This document shows, piece by piece, positions 1 to 5,815 of a stretch of DNA of 5,997 bases; the first letter of the stretch is position 1; the number at the start of each line of letters is the position of its first letter. This DNA is from Nitrospirota bacterium. GTDB taxonomy: Bacteria > Nitrospirota > Nitrospiria > Nitrospirales > NS-4. Made by a program: the position numbers and the translations under genes. Location of the stretch: assembly GCA_005877525.1 (NCBI GenBank), contig VBON01000055.1:1-5997 (forward strand), given 5' to 3'. The notes beneath the pieces are model-generated. The model did not search any database and was not told the DNA's origin. It saw only the letters and a program-made list of their open reading frames with translations.

Positions 1-2
1 CC

Positions 3-68
3 CAGACCGAGGTGCCCCCAACGCCTGCCGGCGTGAAGCCTGCCGGTGACCATCCCCAAGGCATGTAA
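3..68 (+). CDS. C-terminal tail of an upstream gene (partial, 5' end outside the window)
   Basis: Only one of the three forward frames stays open from the window edge. It encodes 21 residues rich in Pro, Ala and Gly (QTEVPPTPAGVKPAGDHPQGM) and ends in TAA at 66-68, immediately before the ATG at 69 and in the same frame. The other two forward frames hit stops before position 51. Zero spacing to tatA suggests the two genes are co-transcribed and translationally coupled. Proline/alanine-rich tails like this are common at the end of TatA/TatB-family proteins, so a tandem tat paralogue is a reasonable guess. The fragment is too short to identify, and another Tat component or an unrelated gene is equally allowed. 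Confidence 0.5.
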   Translation, partial: QTEVPPTPAGVKPAGDHPQGM

Positions 69-353
69 ATGTTCGGGCTTGGCGTCACTGAAATTCTGGT
101 TATCCTCATCGTCGCCTTTTTACTGTTCGGACCGCAACAGTTGCCGGAGATCGGCCGGCAGGTGGGAAAAGCGGTGAAGGGTTTTAAAGAGGCGACCGAT
201 GACGTGCGGAAGTCCGTGGAACCTGAATTGAATCTAATGCAAGCCGAAATGAAGTCTCTCGAGCAGGACCTTCAGTCGTCGATGAAGGAGGCGGAAGACG
301 CGGTGAAGAATTCGACCGCCGACAGAGAAGACGCAGGAGTGAAGAAGGTCTGA
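69..353 (+). CDS. tatA: Sec-independent (twin-arginine) translocase subunit, TatA/TatB family
   Basis: 94 residues, close to the usual TatA length. Tat subunits export folded proteins carrying twin-arginine signal peptides across the inner membrane. TatA-type subunits oligomerise around TatC to form the conduit. Visible layout: a very short N-terminal periplasmic stretch, one transmembrane helix at about residues 7-20, the hinge FGPQQLPEIG at 20-29, an amphipathic helix (GRQVGKAVKGFKEATDDV, about 29-46) and a charged, coiled-coil-like cytoplasmic tail (about 50-94). FGP..LP and the KGFKEA segment are TatA/TatE hallmarks. Glu at position 8 inside the membrane helix is more typical of TatB, while E. 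coli TatA has Gln there, so a TatB or dual role is possible. The ATG follows the previous stop directly, with a weak AAGG (58-61) upstream. The stop TGA overlaps the putative selO start (CTGA at 350-353). Confidence 0.9.
   Translation: MFGLGVTEILVILIVAFLLFGPQQLPEIGRQVGKAVKGFKEATDDVRKSVEPELNLMQAEMKSLEQDLQSSMKEAEDAVKNSTADREDAGVKKV
335..352 (+). promoter_or_regulatory. Ribosome binding site and former start codon of selO, overlapping the tatA stop
   Basis: AGGAG at 335-339 is followed after 10 nt by CTG at 350-352, which overlaps the tatA TGA (351-353) as CTGA. The downstream reading L-N-H-A-L-E-S-L-Q-F-E-N-T-Y-A-R-L-P matches the usual SelO N-terminus, so this is where an ATGA-type coupled start would be expected. 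The tatA codon here is GTC (Val). GTA would also be Val, so an A at 350 would restore an ATG without changing TatA. Confidence 0.6.
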
Positions 354-1791
354 ATCACGCCCTCGAAAGCCTGCAATTCGAAAACACGTACGCGCGCCTG
401 CCGGAAGATTTTTCGGCTCGTCTAGCCCCTACGCAGTTTAGCTCCACGCCCTATCTCGTTAGCTTCAATGCTGATGCCGCCGCCCTGATTGATCTAGATC
501 TGAAAGAAGCCGAGCGGCCTGAGTTCGTGGAATATTTCAGCGGCGCTCGCCTGCTTCCTGGATGTGAACCTCTAGCCATGCTCTACGCGGGCCATCAGTT
601 CGGGCATTACGTCCCACAACTAGGCGACGGCCGGGCTCTCCTGTTGGGAGAGGTTCGTAACGAGCGTGGGGATAAATGGGACCTGCATTTGAAAGGCTCC
701 GGCCAGACGCCGTTCTCGCGGGACGGAGACGGCCGGGCCGTACTTCGGTCCTGCATTCGAGAGTACCTTGGCAGCGAAGCCATGCATGGTCTCGGCATTC
801 CGACGACGCGGGCATTGTGTTTAGTAGGGAGCGACGAAGAGGTCCTTCGAGAGGAAGGGGTTGAGACGGCGGCCATGCTGGTGCGCCTTGCGCCTTCGCA
901 CGTGCGCTTTGGTTCGTTCGAGGTCTTCTATTACCGCCGGCAAATCGGTTTTCTCAAACCTTGCAGGGGGCAGCCGATAGGTACAGACGCTTCCTACGAG
1001 AGGTCGTCGAGCGGACGGCCCGGCTAATGGCAAAATGGCAGGCAACAGGTTTCGCTCACGGAGTTCTCAATACCGACAACATGTCGATCCTGGGCCTGAC
1101 CCTTGACTATGGACCGTTCGGGTTTTTGGATGATTATAACGCGGCACTCATTTGCAACCATTCTGATCGCGGGGGACGCTATGCCTTCCATCGCCAACCC
1201 AACATCGGGAGCTGGAACCTTCATGCTCTGGCGGAAGCGCTGCTGCCATTGATGACGGAAGAGGAGGCGAAGGAAGCCCTTGCCGCCTACGAGCCGGCGT
1301 TGGTAGCGCACTATCGAGAGCTGATGCAAAGCAAGCTCGGTCTCGCGGAATGGAGGTCGGAGGACGGTGACCTGGTCAGCGGCCTGCTGGAGATCATGCA
1401 GGCGAATCACGTGGATTACACCAACTTCTTTCGGGGATTGGGGGGAGTAACTTCGGCAAGTGATGGGCGAAAAGGCCTCTTGCGGGATCTATTTCTCGAT
1501 CGGCCGGCATTCGACGACTGGGCAGGCCGGTATCGCCAGCGTCTGCTAAGCGAAGGCAGCAAAGATGCCGAGCGCAGCACACGTATGAACAAAACGAATC
1601 CTCGATTTGTGCTGAGAAACTACCTTGCCCAGACCGCCATCACCCTCGCGACGGAGAAACGGGACTTCTCGGAGATTGACAGACTGCTGGCTCTTCTGCG
1701 GCGTCCCTATGACGACCATCCAGGCATGGAACGCTATGCCGAAGCTCCCCCTGATTGGAGCAAACACCTTGTGGTGAGCTGCTCGTCCTGA
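350..1791 (+). pseudogene. selO: Broken SelO (YdiU) protein adenylyltransferase: CTG in place of the start codon, internal out-of-frame deletion
   Basis: SelO proteins are pseudokinase-fold enzymes that transfer AMP from ATP to Ser/Thr/Tyr of target proteins. The N-terminal part (350-943, 198 codons, frame 2) carries GHQFG (residues 81-85), LKGSGQTPFSR with the likely ATP-binding Lys 115, IREYLGSEAMH...IPTTRAL (137-156) and VRFGSFE (185-191). The C-terminal part (about 949-1791, frame 1) carries HGVLNTDN with Asn/Asp at 1069-1080, LDYGPFGFLDDY with the metal-binding Asp at 1105, ICNHSD, and the family C-terminus PPDW...VSCSS, whose Cys sits where eukaryotic SelO has selenocysteine. After YYRRQ (ends 943) the reading moves to another frame at F-S-Q-T-L-Q-GAADRYRR. 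From memory of E. coli SelO (478 aa), roughly 12 codons are missing there, and a length of 3n+1 nt explains the shift. Frame 2 runs out at the TAA at 1025-1027. No ATG, GTG or TTG exists in the N-terminal frame between the stop at 224-226 and the internal GTG at 527. CTG at 350 lies 10 nt after AGGAG (335-339). No intact enzyme can be made by standard decoding. Confidence 0.88.
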
Positions 1792-1810
1792 ATTCTTAGG
1801 GCCGAAAGAT

Positions 1811-2405
1811 TTACGGGAAGACGGGGTTGTTGGCGGTGAAGAAGTGGCTATAGAGAAAGAGGTTGTAGCCGATCAGCACGAGGAGCTGCATGAGAATGAT
1901 CGCGTTGGCGTTTAAGAGATGAAACTCGTTGCCAAAGCCTTGCTGGCCGCTGATCGGAGCGATCTTCAGAGCCGCCATGATGGTAAAAGGCAGCACCAGA
2001 ACTCCAAGGCCGACGGCCATGAGCAGCCGCAGGATATCCTTCAACGTGACCAGGGCAAAGATTGTGAAGAGCACGAGGCCAAGCCACCGCGCGAGCGAAC
2101 CCAGCAATACGATGCCAAGGAGAAGGCTTCCAAAAACGAACAGGCTCTTCAAGCAGTCGTACGAGACCTGCCGGAAGATGCTTTCGTCTCTGTCGCATTC
2201 CATAAAAATGTTAGAAGCTCCTGGGACAGCCCCATGCCGCAACCTGTTGCCGGAAGGCTCTGCCCCGCCGATGGCGTGGAGTAGTCCGTTGCCAGTTTCT
2301 GTGTTGAGAGAGACGCAAGCAAATCGGTTTTGCGGGGAACAACAAGGGAAGGCTCAGCAGGCTGCCAAAGAAAATCAAAGCGGCTGGATACTTTAAGTGT
2401 CTCAT
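1811..2405 (-). pseudogene. Multi-spanning membrane protein of unknown function, frameshifted near its N-terminus
   Basis: I do not recognise a family. The long reading frame ends at TAA (1811-1813) and encodes four hydrophobic segments, but its only starts are a TTG at 2242 and an ATG at 2203, both poorly served by a ribosome binding site. Upstream, an ATG at 2405 in another frame has an excellent TAGGAGG 5 nt before it and encodes a signal-peptide-like N-terminus (MRHLKYPAALIFFGSLLSLP...). That frame then turns Arg-rich and stops at 2211-2213. Ignoring one base, most simply in the AAAA run (TTTT at 2328-2331 on +), joins the two into 197 codons plus stop: signal peptide ending near ...LFPA, a polar stretch to about 87, then membrane segments at about 88-105, 108-122, 127-146 and 168-187. 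It is convergent with selO (19-nt gap) and divergent from lemA. If the extra base is a sequence error, this is an intact gene. Otherwise it is a pseudogene, or a shorter protein of about 130 residues starts at 2203. Confidence 0.6.
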
Positions 2406-2410
2406 GGCAA

Positions 2411-2417
2411 CCTCCTA
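2411..2417 (-). promoter_or_regulatory. Strong ribosome binding site for the minus-strand membrane protein (start at 2405)
   Basis: The minus strand reads TAGGAGG, then 5 nt, then ATG at 2405-2403. This near-consensus Shine-Dalgarno sequence is the best evidence that translation begins here and not at 2242 or 2203, where no comparable site is present at normal spacing (nearest AGGAG to the 2203 ATG is 13 nt away). Confidence 0.65.
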
Positions 2418-2460
2418 CCTATCGGCAGGTGAGCGGAGAAAATAAAGGCTGGCAGATCCA

Positions 2461-2489
2461 CTTTTATCCCAACCAAAGGGTTAAGGCAA
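2461..2489 (-). promoter_or_regulatory. Possible sigma70-type promoter for the minus-strand membrane protein
   Basis: On the minus strand TTGCCT (2484-2489) is separated by 17 nt from TAAAAG (2461-2466), giving a leader of about 50 nt before the ATG at 2405. Each hexamer has four matches to the TTGACA/TATAAT consensus and the spacing is right, but such matches arise by chance in AT-rich DNA. Confidence 0.3.
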
Positions 2490-2546
2490 GTTTGTTGAAG
2501 GGTTATATAAAAAGTCCTAATGTTAATATGATAACAACTTGCCGAA

Positions 2547-2574
2547 TTGCTCCTTAAGGAAATAAAACTATTTT
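2547..2574 (+). promoter_or_regulatory. Possible promoter of the lemA-TPM operon
   Basis: TTGCTC (2547-2552), a 16-nt spacer and TATTTT (2569-2574), with an overlapping TATAAC at 2574-2579, resemble a sigma70 promoter and would give a leader of about 105 nt. A second candidate is TTGAAG (2495-2500), 17 nt, TAATGT (2518-2523). Neither is close to consensus, so the exact site is uncertain even though a promoter somewhere in this AT-rich stretch is likely. Confidence 0.3.
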
Positions 2575-2672
2575 ATAACGCCGGTGCTATACCTTCGTGT
2601 CGGAATGGTATCGGACCGGCGGATGGAATCTGTCTGCCAAGACACGCTAGGATAGACGAAGCGATTCACCTT

Positions 2673-2677
2673 GGAGG
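2673..2677 (+). promoter_or_regulatory. Ribosome binding site fixing the lemA start
   Basis: GGAGG 7 nt before ATG 2685. It decides between this start and the longer open frame reaching back to a TTG at 2547, whose first 46 codons encode nothing protein-like and lie across the presumed promoter. Confidence 0.75.
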
Positions 2678-2684
2678 GCGTCCG

Positions 2685-3284
2685 ATGCGACCGAGATCCT
2701 TGCTGTTAGTGATCCCTGCTCTGGCCGTTCTGCTGTGTGGGGCATCCGGCTGCGGCTACAATCAAATCCAGGCCCTGGATGAAGAGACAAACGCCGCCTG
2801 GAGCGAAGTCCTGAATCAATACCAACGCCGAGCGGATTTAATTCCGAACCTGGTCAATGTCGTCAAAGGCTATGCGGCGCATGAACGCGAGACACTGGAA
2901 GCGGTCACGCAGGCGCGGGCCCAGGCCACGAGCGTAAAGCCTTCCTCGGATTTACTCAAGAATCCTGAAGCCTTCAAACAATATCAGCAGGCGCAAGGCG
3001 ATTTATCCTCGGCCCTCTCGCGGTTGCTGGTAGTCGTGGAGAAATATCCGGACTTAAAGGCCAATGAGAATTTTCGTGATCTTCAGAGCCAGTTGGAGGG
3101 GACTGAAAATCGGATTGCTGTCGCACGCAAGCGCTACATCGATAAGGTTGCAGAGTATAACAAGTCGGTCCGGTTCTTCCCGACAAGCTTGACGGCAAAG
3201 TACATCTTGCACCTCGGTGTGAAACCAAACTTCACCGTCGCGGACGAAAAGGCTGTATCGAAACCGCCGGAGGCCAAGTTCTAA
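2685..3284 (+). CDS. lemA: LemA family lipoprotein
   Basis: 199 residues. LemA proteins are membrane-anchored, mostly helical bundle proteins common in bacteria. Their molecular role is unclear, although they are often encoded beside TPM-domain proteins. The N-terminus is a lipoprotein signal: positive MRPR, hydrophobic core, then A-S-G-C with the candidate lipidated Cys at 23. The mature part carries the family signature GCGYNQIQ (22-29), AAWSEVLNQYQRRADLIPNLV (38-58), VKGYAAHERETLEAVTQARA (60-79), a long helix (about 100-165) and the typical end FPTSLTAK...KPNFTVADEKAVSKPP. The frame is open further upstream, but ATG 2685 is chosen because GGAGG (2673-2677) lies 7 nt before it and the signal peptide begins there. 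It is first in an operon with two TPM genes, and the next start is 3 nt after its stop. Confidence 0.93.
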   Translation: MRPRSLLLVIPALAVLLCGASGCGYNQIQALDEETNAAWSEVLNQYQRRADLIPNLVNVVKGYAAHERETLEAVTQARAQATSVKPSSDLLKNPEAFKQYQQAQGDLSSALSRLLVVVEKYPDLKANENFRDLQSQLEGTENRIAVARKRYIDKVAEYNKSVRFFPTSLTAKYILHLGVKPNFTVADEKAVSKPPEAKF

Positions 3285-3287
3285 CTC

Positions 3288-4235
3288 GTGCAGGCAGGTT
3301 CAACGGCGGGCGGTCGGATACTCCGCTGCCGGCTGCGCGTGGCGGTGAAAAGCGCGCTGCTCCTGTTACTGGCAGGATCGGTCTTGCCTGGATTCGTCCT
3401 TGCTCTGGACGTGCCACCGCTTACCGGCCGGATTGTCGATACGGCTCACCTTGTTACTCCCGATCTGGCGGCGTCCCTCTCTCAGGAACTAGCCGCGCAT
3501 GAACGCCGCACCGGCAATCAGGTCGCGGTCCTCACCCTGCCGAGTTTGCAGGGCGAACCCCTCGAAGAATTTTCGCATCGTGTTGCGACAACCTGGAAGC
3601 TCGGGCAGAAAGGGACCGACAACGGCGTGCTGCTATTGGTCGCCGCCCAAGACCGGCGGATCCGCATTGAAGTGGGGTATGGCCTCGAAGGCGTCCTGAC
3701 GGACGCCGTCACCTCCCGAATTATCCGGAACGAAATGGTTCCTCGCTTTCGTGCGGGTGAATATTCTCAAGGAATCGCTGCGGGTCTACGGGCAATTCTG
3801 GGTACCATCGAAGGCACCTATACGGTACCAGCAAATACTCCACGCCCTGTCCAGCGAGAAAGCGAAGGCCGCTGGAATGTTTTTCTGGTCGCGGTGCTGC
3901 TCGGCACCATTATCGGGACGGTGCTGAGCGTGTCTCGTACAAGTTTGGGTTTTGTCAGCGGAGGACTGCTATCCTTCCTGATCGCTCTGTCTTTGGGATT
4001 ACTCATGGCCGTCGTTGCCGCGGCGGGGGCCATGTTTATCGCGTTGGTTCTCTCGGCGCTGTTTCGCGGCGGAAGCTCCCTATCTTCGGGGAGACGTGGA
4101 GGGTGGCTGGGCGGCTATGGAGGACTCGGCGGGTTAGGCGGTGGGTTTGGGGGCTCGGGTTCATTCGGCGGCGGGGGCGGGTTTAGCGGCGGCGGTGGTG
4201 GTTTTGGCGGGGGTGGTGCGTCGGGAAGTTGGTGA
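3288..4235 (+). CDS. TPM-domain protein (YgcG type) with signal peptide, membrane segments and Gly-rich C-terminus
   Basis: 315 residues from GTG 3288. TPM (TLP18.3/Psb32/MOLO-1) domains are extracytoplasmic folds. Some have acid phosphatase activity in plants and many bacterial ones are uncharacterised. Layout: signal peptide about residues 16-40 ending near FVLA; TPM domain about 43-178 with GRIVDTAHLV, NQVAVLTLPS, KGTDNGVLLLVA (108-119), IEVGYGLEGVLTD (127-139) and FRAGEYSQGI (154-163); hydrophobic segments about 196-214 and 222-258; then a tail of about 55 residues that is mostly Gly, with Ser and Phe, ending GASGSW. This is the classical YgcG architecture. GGAGG (3269-3273) is 14 nt before the GTG, rather far, so GTG 3339 or 3345, just before the hydrophobic core, are alternative starts. 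The start is 3 nt after the lemA stop, and the next gene begins 1 nt after this stop, so co-transcription is nearly certain. Confidence 0.9.
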   Translation: MQAGSTAGGRILRCRLRVAVKSALLLLLAGSVLPGFVLALDVPPLTGRIVDTAHLVTPDLAASLSQELAAHERRTGNQVAVLTLPSLQGEPLEEFSHRVATTWKLGQKGTDNGVLLLVAAQDRRIRIEVGYGLEGVLTDAVTSRIIRNEMVPRFRAGEYSQGIAAGLRAILGTIEGTYTVPANTPRPVQRESEGRWNVFLVAVLLGTIIGTVLSVSRTSLGFVSGGLLSFLIALSLGLLMAVVAAAGAMFIALVLSALFRGGSSLSSGRRGGWLGGYGGLGGLGGGFGGSGSFGGGGGFSGGGGGFGGGGASGSW

Positions 4236-4236
4236 G

Positions 4237-4872
4237 ATGATGTTCACCGAAGAGAATTTGGCCAAAATTCGCACTGCAGTGTGCGAAGCAGAACGCCGGA
4301 CGCGAGGAGAAATCGTCCCTATGATTGTGCCGCGATCCGCGCAATATCGCGAAGCCGGCCATGCCTTGGGCGTTATCCTCGCCTTGATTACGCTGTCAAC
4401 ACTGCTCCTCTGGGATCGCCCTGGTTGGGGAGGAATTCTTTCGCCCGCCTGGATTCTCCTTGCGGTGGTCGTAGCCTATGGCGTAGGCGACTATGCGGGG
4501 TTGTTGCCTGCGACGATTCGTCTGTTGACCAGCAAGGAGCGAATAGACAGCGCGGTGCGAAGAAGAGCCGAAGCGGCCTTCTATGAGCATGGCCTCCACA
4601 AGACACGAGAGGGGACCGGAATTCTCATCATGCTCTCATTGTTGGAGAGACGGGTGCAGGTGCTGGCCGACAAGGCCATCAATGAGCGGGTGCCACCATC
4701 GACCTGGGACCAGATTGTCCAAGAGCTCGTGGCGGCCATTCACGAAGGCCGTCCGACTGAGGGCTTCTGTCGCGCGATCGAAAAGTGCGGCGACTTGCTT
4801 GCGGAACATTTTCCGGCTCGCCCGAGTGATAACCCGGACGAATTAAGTGATGACCTCATACAAGAGCGATGA
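4237..4872 (+). CDS. Second TPM-domain protein, with internal membrane segments
   Basis: 211 residues from ATG 4237 (ATG 4240 is the next possibility). The open frame extends back to 4141 inside the Gly-rich coding region of the previous gene, but that part is out-of-frame Gly/Ala repeat and is not real. The protein begins with the first TPM element, AERRTRGEIVPMIV (18-31), is interrupted by two hydrophobic segments (about 42-59 and 69-94), then resumes with RRRAEAAFYEHGLHKTREGTGILIMLSLLERRVQVLADKAINERVP (108-153), where TGILIMLS and RRVQVLADKAI are the conserved strands. It ends in a helical, acidic tail. There is no signal peptide, and the layout matches shorter TPM proteins that follow YgcG-type proteins in LemA loci. 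The gap to the previous stop is 1 nt, indicating coupled translation. It converges on uppP with 5 nt between stops and no visible terminator. Confidence 0.85.
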   Translation: MMFTEENLAKIRTAVCEAERRTRGEIVPMIVPRSAQYREAGHALGVILALITLSTLLLWDRPGWGGILSPAWILLAVVVAYGVGDYAGLLPATIRLLTSKERIDSAVRRRAEAAFYEHGLHKTREGTGILIMLSLLERRVQVLADKAINERVPPSTWDQIVQELVAAIHEGRPTEGFCRAIEKCGDLLAEHFPARPSDNPDELSDDLIQER

Positions 4873-4877
4873 GAGAA

Positions 4878-5666
4878 CTAGCGCATGATGATCAGGATGA
4901 ATACCCCGAGGACAATGCGATAGTAGGCAAATGGCCGAAAGGTATGCGAGCGTACGAAGGCGAGAAAACCGGCGACGACGGCGAGTCCCGTGACGAATGC
5001 GACCGCCAGGCCGAGCGGCAACAAAAGCGGGTCTCCTTGCAGCAGCACTTCGTGGGACTTCACGATCTGATAGCCGGTGGCCGCGAGCATCGTGGGAACC
5101 GCCAACAGAAACGAGAACTCAGTGGCCGTCGTCCGATCCATGCCGGTCAGCAATCCCCCAATGATCGTGGCGCCGGACCGCGAGACGCCGGGAAACATCG
5201 AAAAGCACTGTGCGACGCCAACCCACCATGCCTGTCGAAGGTCAATGTGATTCAATCCTTCCATCGGCCGCTTTCCCAACCGGCGCTCGACAAGGAGAAT
5301 CACGACCCCGCCCGCAATTAACGCCCATGCCACAGTGATGGGCCCGAACAAGTAAGCCTCGATCAACTTATGGACGTCGAGGCCGATGACAGCGGCCGGC
5401 AAGAAGGCTATCGCCAACGCCAAGGCCAGCCGCTGGCTGACCGGGTTCCGAGGAAGTTGTCTGAGTAGAGCCCACAGGAGCTGTCGGAAATACACGATGA
5501 CAGAAAGGATGGCGCCGAGTTGAATCGCAATCTCAAAACTGGTGGCCCCTTCGCCGGTGAAGTTGAGGGCGTATCCGGCAAGAATCAAATGGCCGGTGGA
5601 AGAGACCGGAAGGAATTCGGTGAGACCTTCGACAATGCCGAGGATGATAACGGTCCAGACCGACAT
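4878..5666 (-). CDS. uppP: Undecaprenyl-diphosphatase UppP (BacA family)
   Basis: Integral inner-membrane enzyme that dephosphorylates undecaprenyl diphosphate to the monophosphate carrier lipid used for peptidoglycan and other envelope polymers; overproduction gives bacitracin resistance. From ATG 5666 it has 262 residues, and E. coli UppP is of similar length. Signature motifs are present: EGLTEFLPVSSTGH (13-26) with both Glu of the E-x3-E motif, and PGVSRSGAT (159-167) with the catalytic-region Ser/Arg, followed by EFSFLLAVP. The remainder is a series of hydrophobic helices ending in IVLGVFILIIMR. The frame is open to an ATG at 5753, adding 29 residues (MQDFVNKETLVARF...). I prefer 5666 because family members start just before this first helix and the extra segment overlaps a forward promoter. 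Neither start has a Shine-Dalgarno sequence. Convergent with the TPM operon, divergent from the lipoprotein gene. Confidence 0.93.
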   Translation of the reverse strand: MSVWTVIILGIVEGLTEFLPVSSTGHLILAGYALNFTGEGATSFEIAIQLGAILSVIVYFRQLLWALLRQLPRNPVSQRLALALAIAFLPAAVIGLDVHKLIEAYLFGPITVAWALIAGGVVILLVERRLGKRPMEGLNHIDLRQAWWVGVAQCFSMFPGVSRSGATIIGGLLTGMDRTTATEFSFLLAVPTMLAATGYQIVKSHEVLLQGDPLLLPLGLAVAFVTGLAVVAGFLAFVRSHTFRPFAYYRIVLGVFILIIMR

Positions 5667-5684
5667 AGGCGTCGCAGCATCATC

Positions 5685-5708
5685 CGGAACCGTGGCGAGA
5701 ATTGTCAA
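5685..5708 (-). promoter_or_regulatory. Candidate uppP promoter giving a near-leaderless transcript
   Basis: The minus strand carries a perfect TTGACA (5703-5708) and, after 18 nt, GATGAT (4 of 6 matches to TATAAT). Transcription would start only a few bases before ATG 5666. The absence of any Shine-Dalgarno before that ATG fits a leaderless or nearly leaderless mRNA, but the -10 is weak and the site also lies within the alternative longer coding frame. Confidence 0.3.
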
Positions 5709-5736
5709 GGAGAATCGCGCGACAAGCGTTTCTTTG

Positions 5737-5766
5737 TTGACAAAATCCTGCATTTCGAATTAAATA
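5737..5766 (+). promoter_or_regulatory. Sigma70-type promoter for the terminal lipoprotein gene
   Basis: A perfect -35 hexamer TTGACA (5737-5742) is followed at 17-18 nt by the AT-rich TTAAATA (5760-5766) as -10, predicting a leader of about 40-45 nt before ATG 5816. It overlaps the upstream end of the longer uppP frame, which argues that the 5667-5753 segment is intergenic and not coding. Confidence 0.55.
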
Positions 5767-5802
5767 TGGAGAAAGAAAATCACGTAGGTTGAAACGCATA
5801 CC

Positions 5803-5810
5803 GAGGAGGA
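5803..5810 (+). promoter_or_regulatory. Strong ribosome binding site of the terminal lipoprotein gene
   Basis: GAGGAGGA, 5 nt before ATG 5816. This near-perfect Shine-Dalgarno suggests high expression, as is common for abundant outer-membrane lipoproteins. Confidence 0.75.
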
Positions 5811-5815
5811 TAGGC

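Larger units (their letters stand above)
2406..2684. other. Divergent intergenic region, AT-rich in its middle
   Basis: This 279-nt gap separates the minus-strand membrane protein gene from lemA. Bases about 2440-2580 are clearly more AT-rich than the surrounding coding DNA, as expected for a region holding two divergent promoters. Forward frames that remain open through it (for example from 2330 and 2547) have no ribosome binding site and no protein-like composition, so I see no further gene. No convincing terminator hairpin or riboswitch was seen. Confidence 0.6.

Noticed and set aside
943..1027. Programmed ribosomal frameshift as the explanation for split selO
   Set aside because: No slippery heptamer with a pseudoknot was evident, and conserved residues are missing at the junction, so frameshifting alone would not restore the protein.
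1024..1410. Reverse open frame of 128 codons inside selO
   Set aside because: The forward strand there encodes conserved SelO motifs (NTDN, LDYGPFGFLDDY, ICNHSD); the reverse frame is a shadow.
1780..1791. Selenocysteine at the SelO C-terminus
   Set aside because: The family's antepenultimate position is an ordinary Cys codon (TGC), and the TGA two codons later is the normal stop in the same place as in other bacterial SelO proteins.
1792..1810. Terminator between the convergent selO and membrane protein genes
   Set aside because: The 19-nt gap holds no inverted repeat or T-run that I can support.
1919..2396. Overlapping forward open frames opposite the minus-strand membrane protein
   Set aside because: They mirror hydrophobic codons of the other strand, giving Arg/Lys/Gln-rich nonsense, and lack start signals.
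2416..2431. Inverted repeat ACCT-ATCGGC-AGGT near the minus-strand ribosome binding site
   Set aside because: Arms of only 4 bp are expected by chance and do not extend.
4141..4236. Longer start for the second TPM protein, within the Gly-rich region
   Set aside because: This stretch is the preceding gene's Gly repeat read out of frame; ATG 4237 directly after that gene's stop is the natural coupled start.
4869..5321. Forward open frame of 150 codons opposite uppP
   Set aside because: It is antisense to clear UppP motifs, highly charged with Arg/Gln/Asp/His-rich composition typical of a shadow frame, and has no ribosome binding site.
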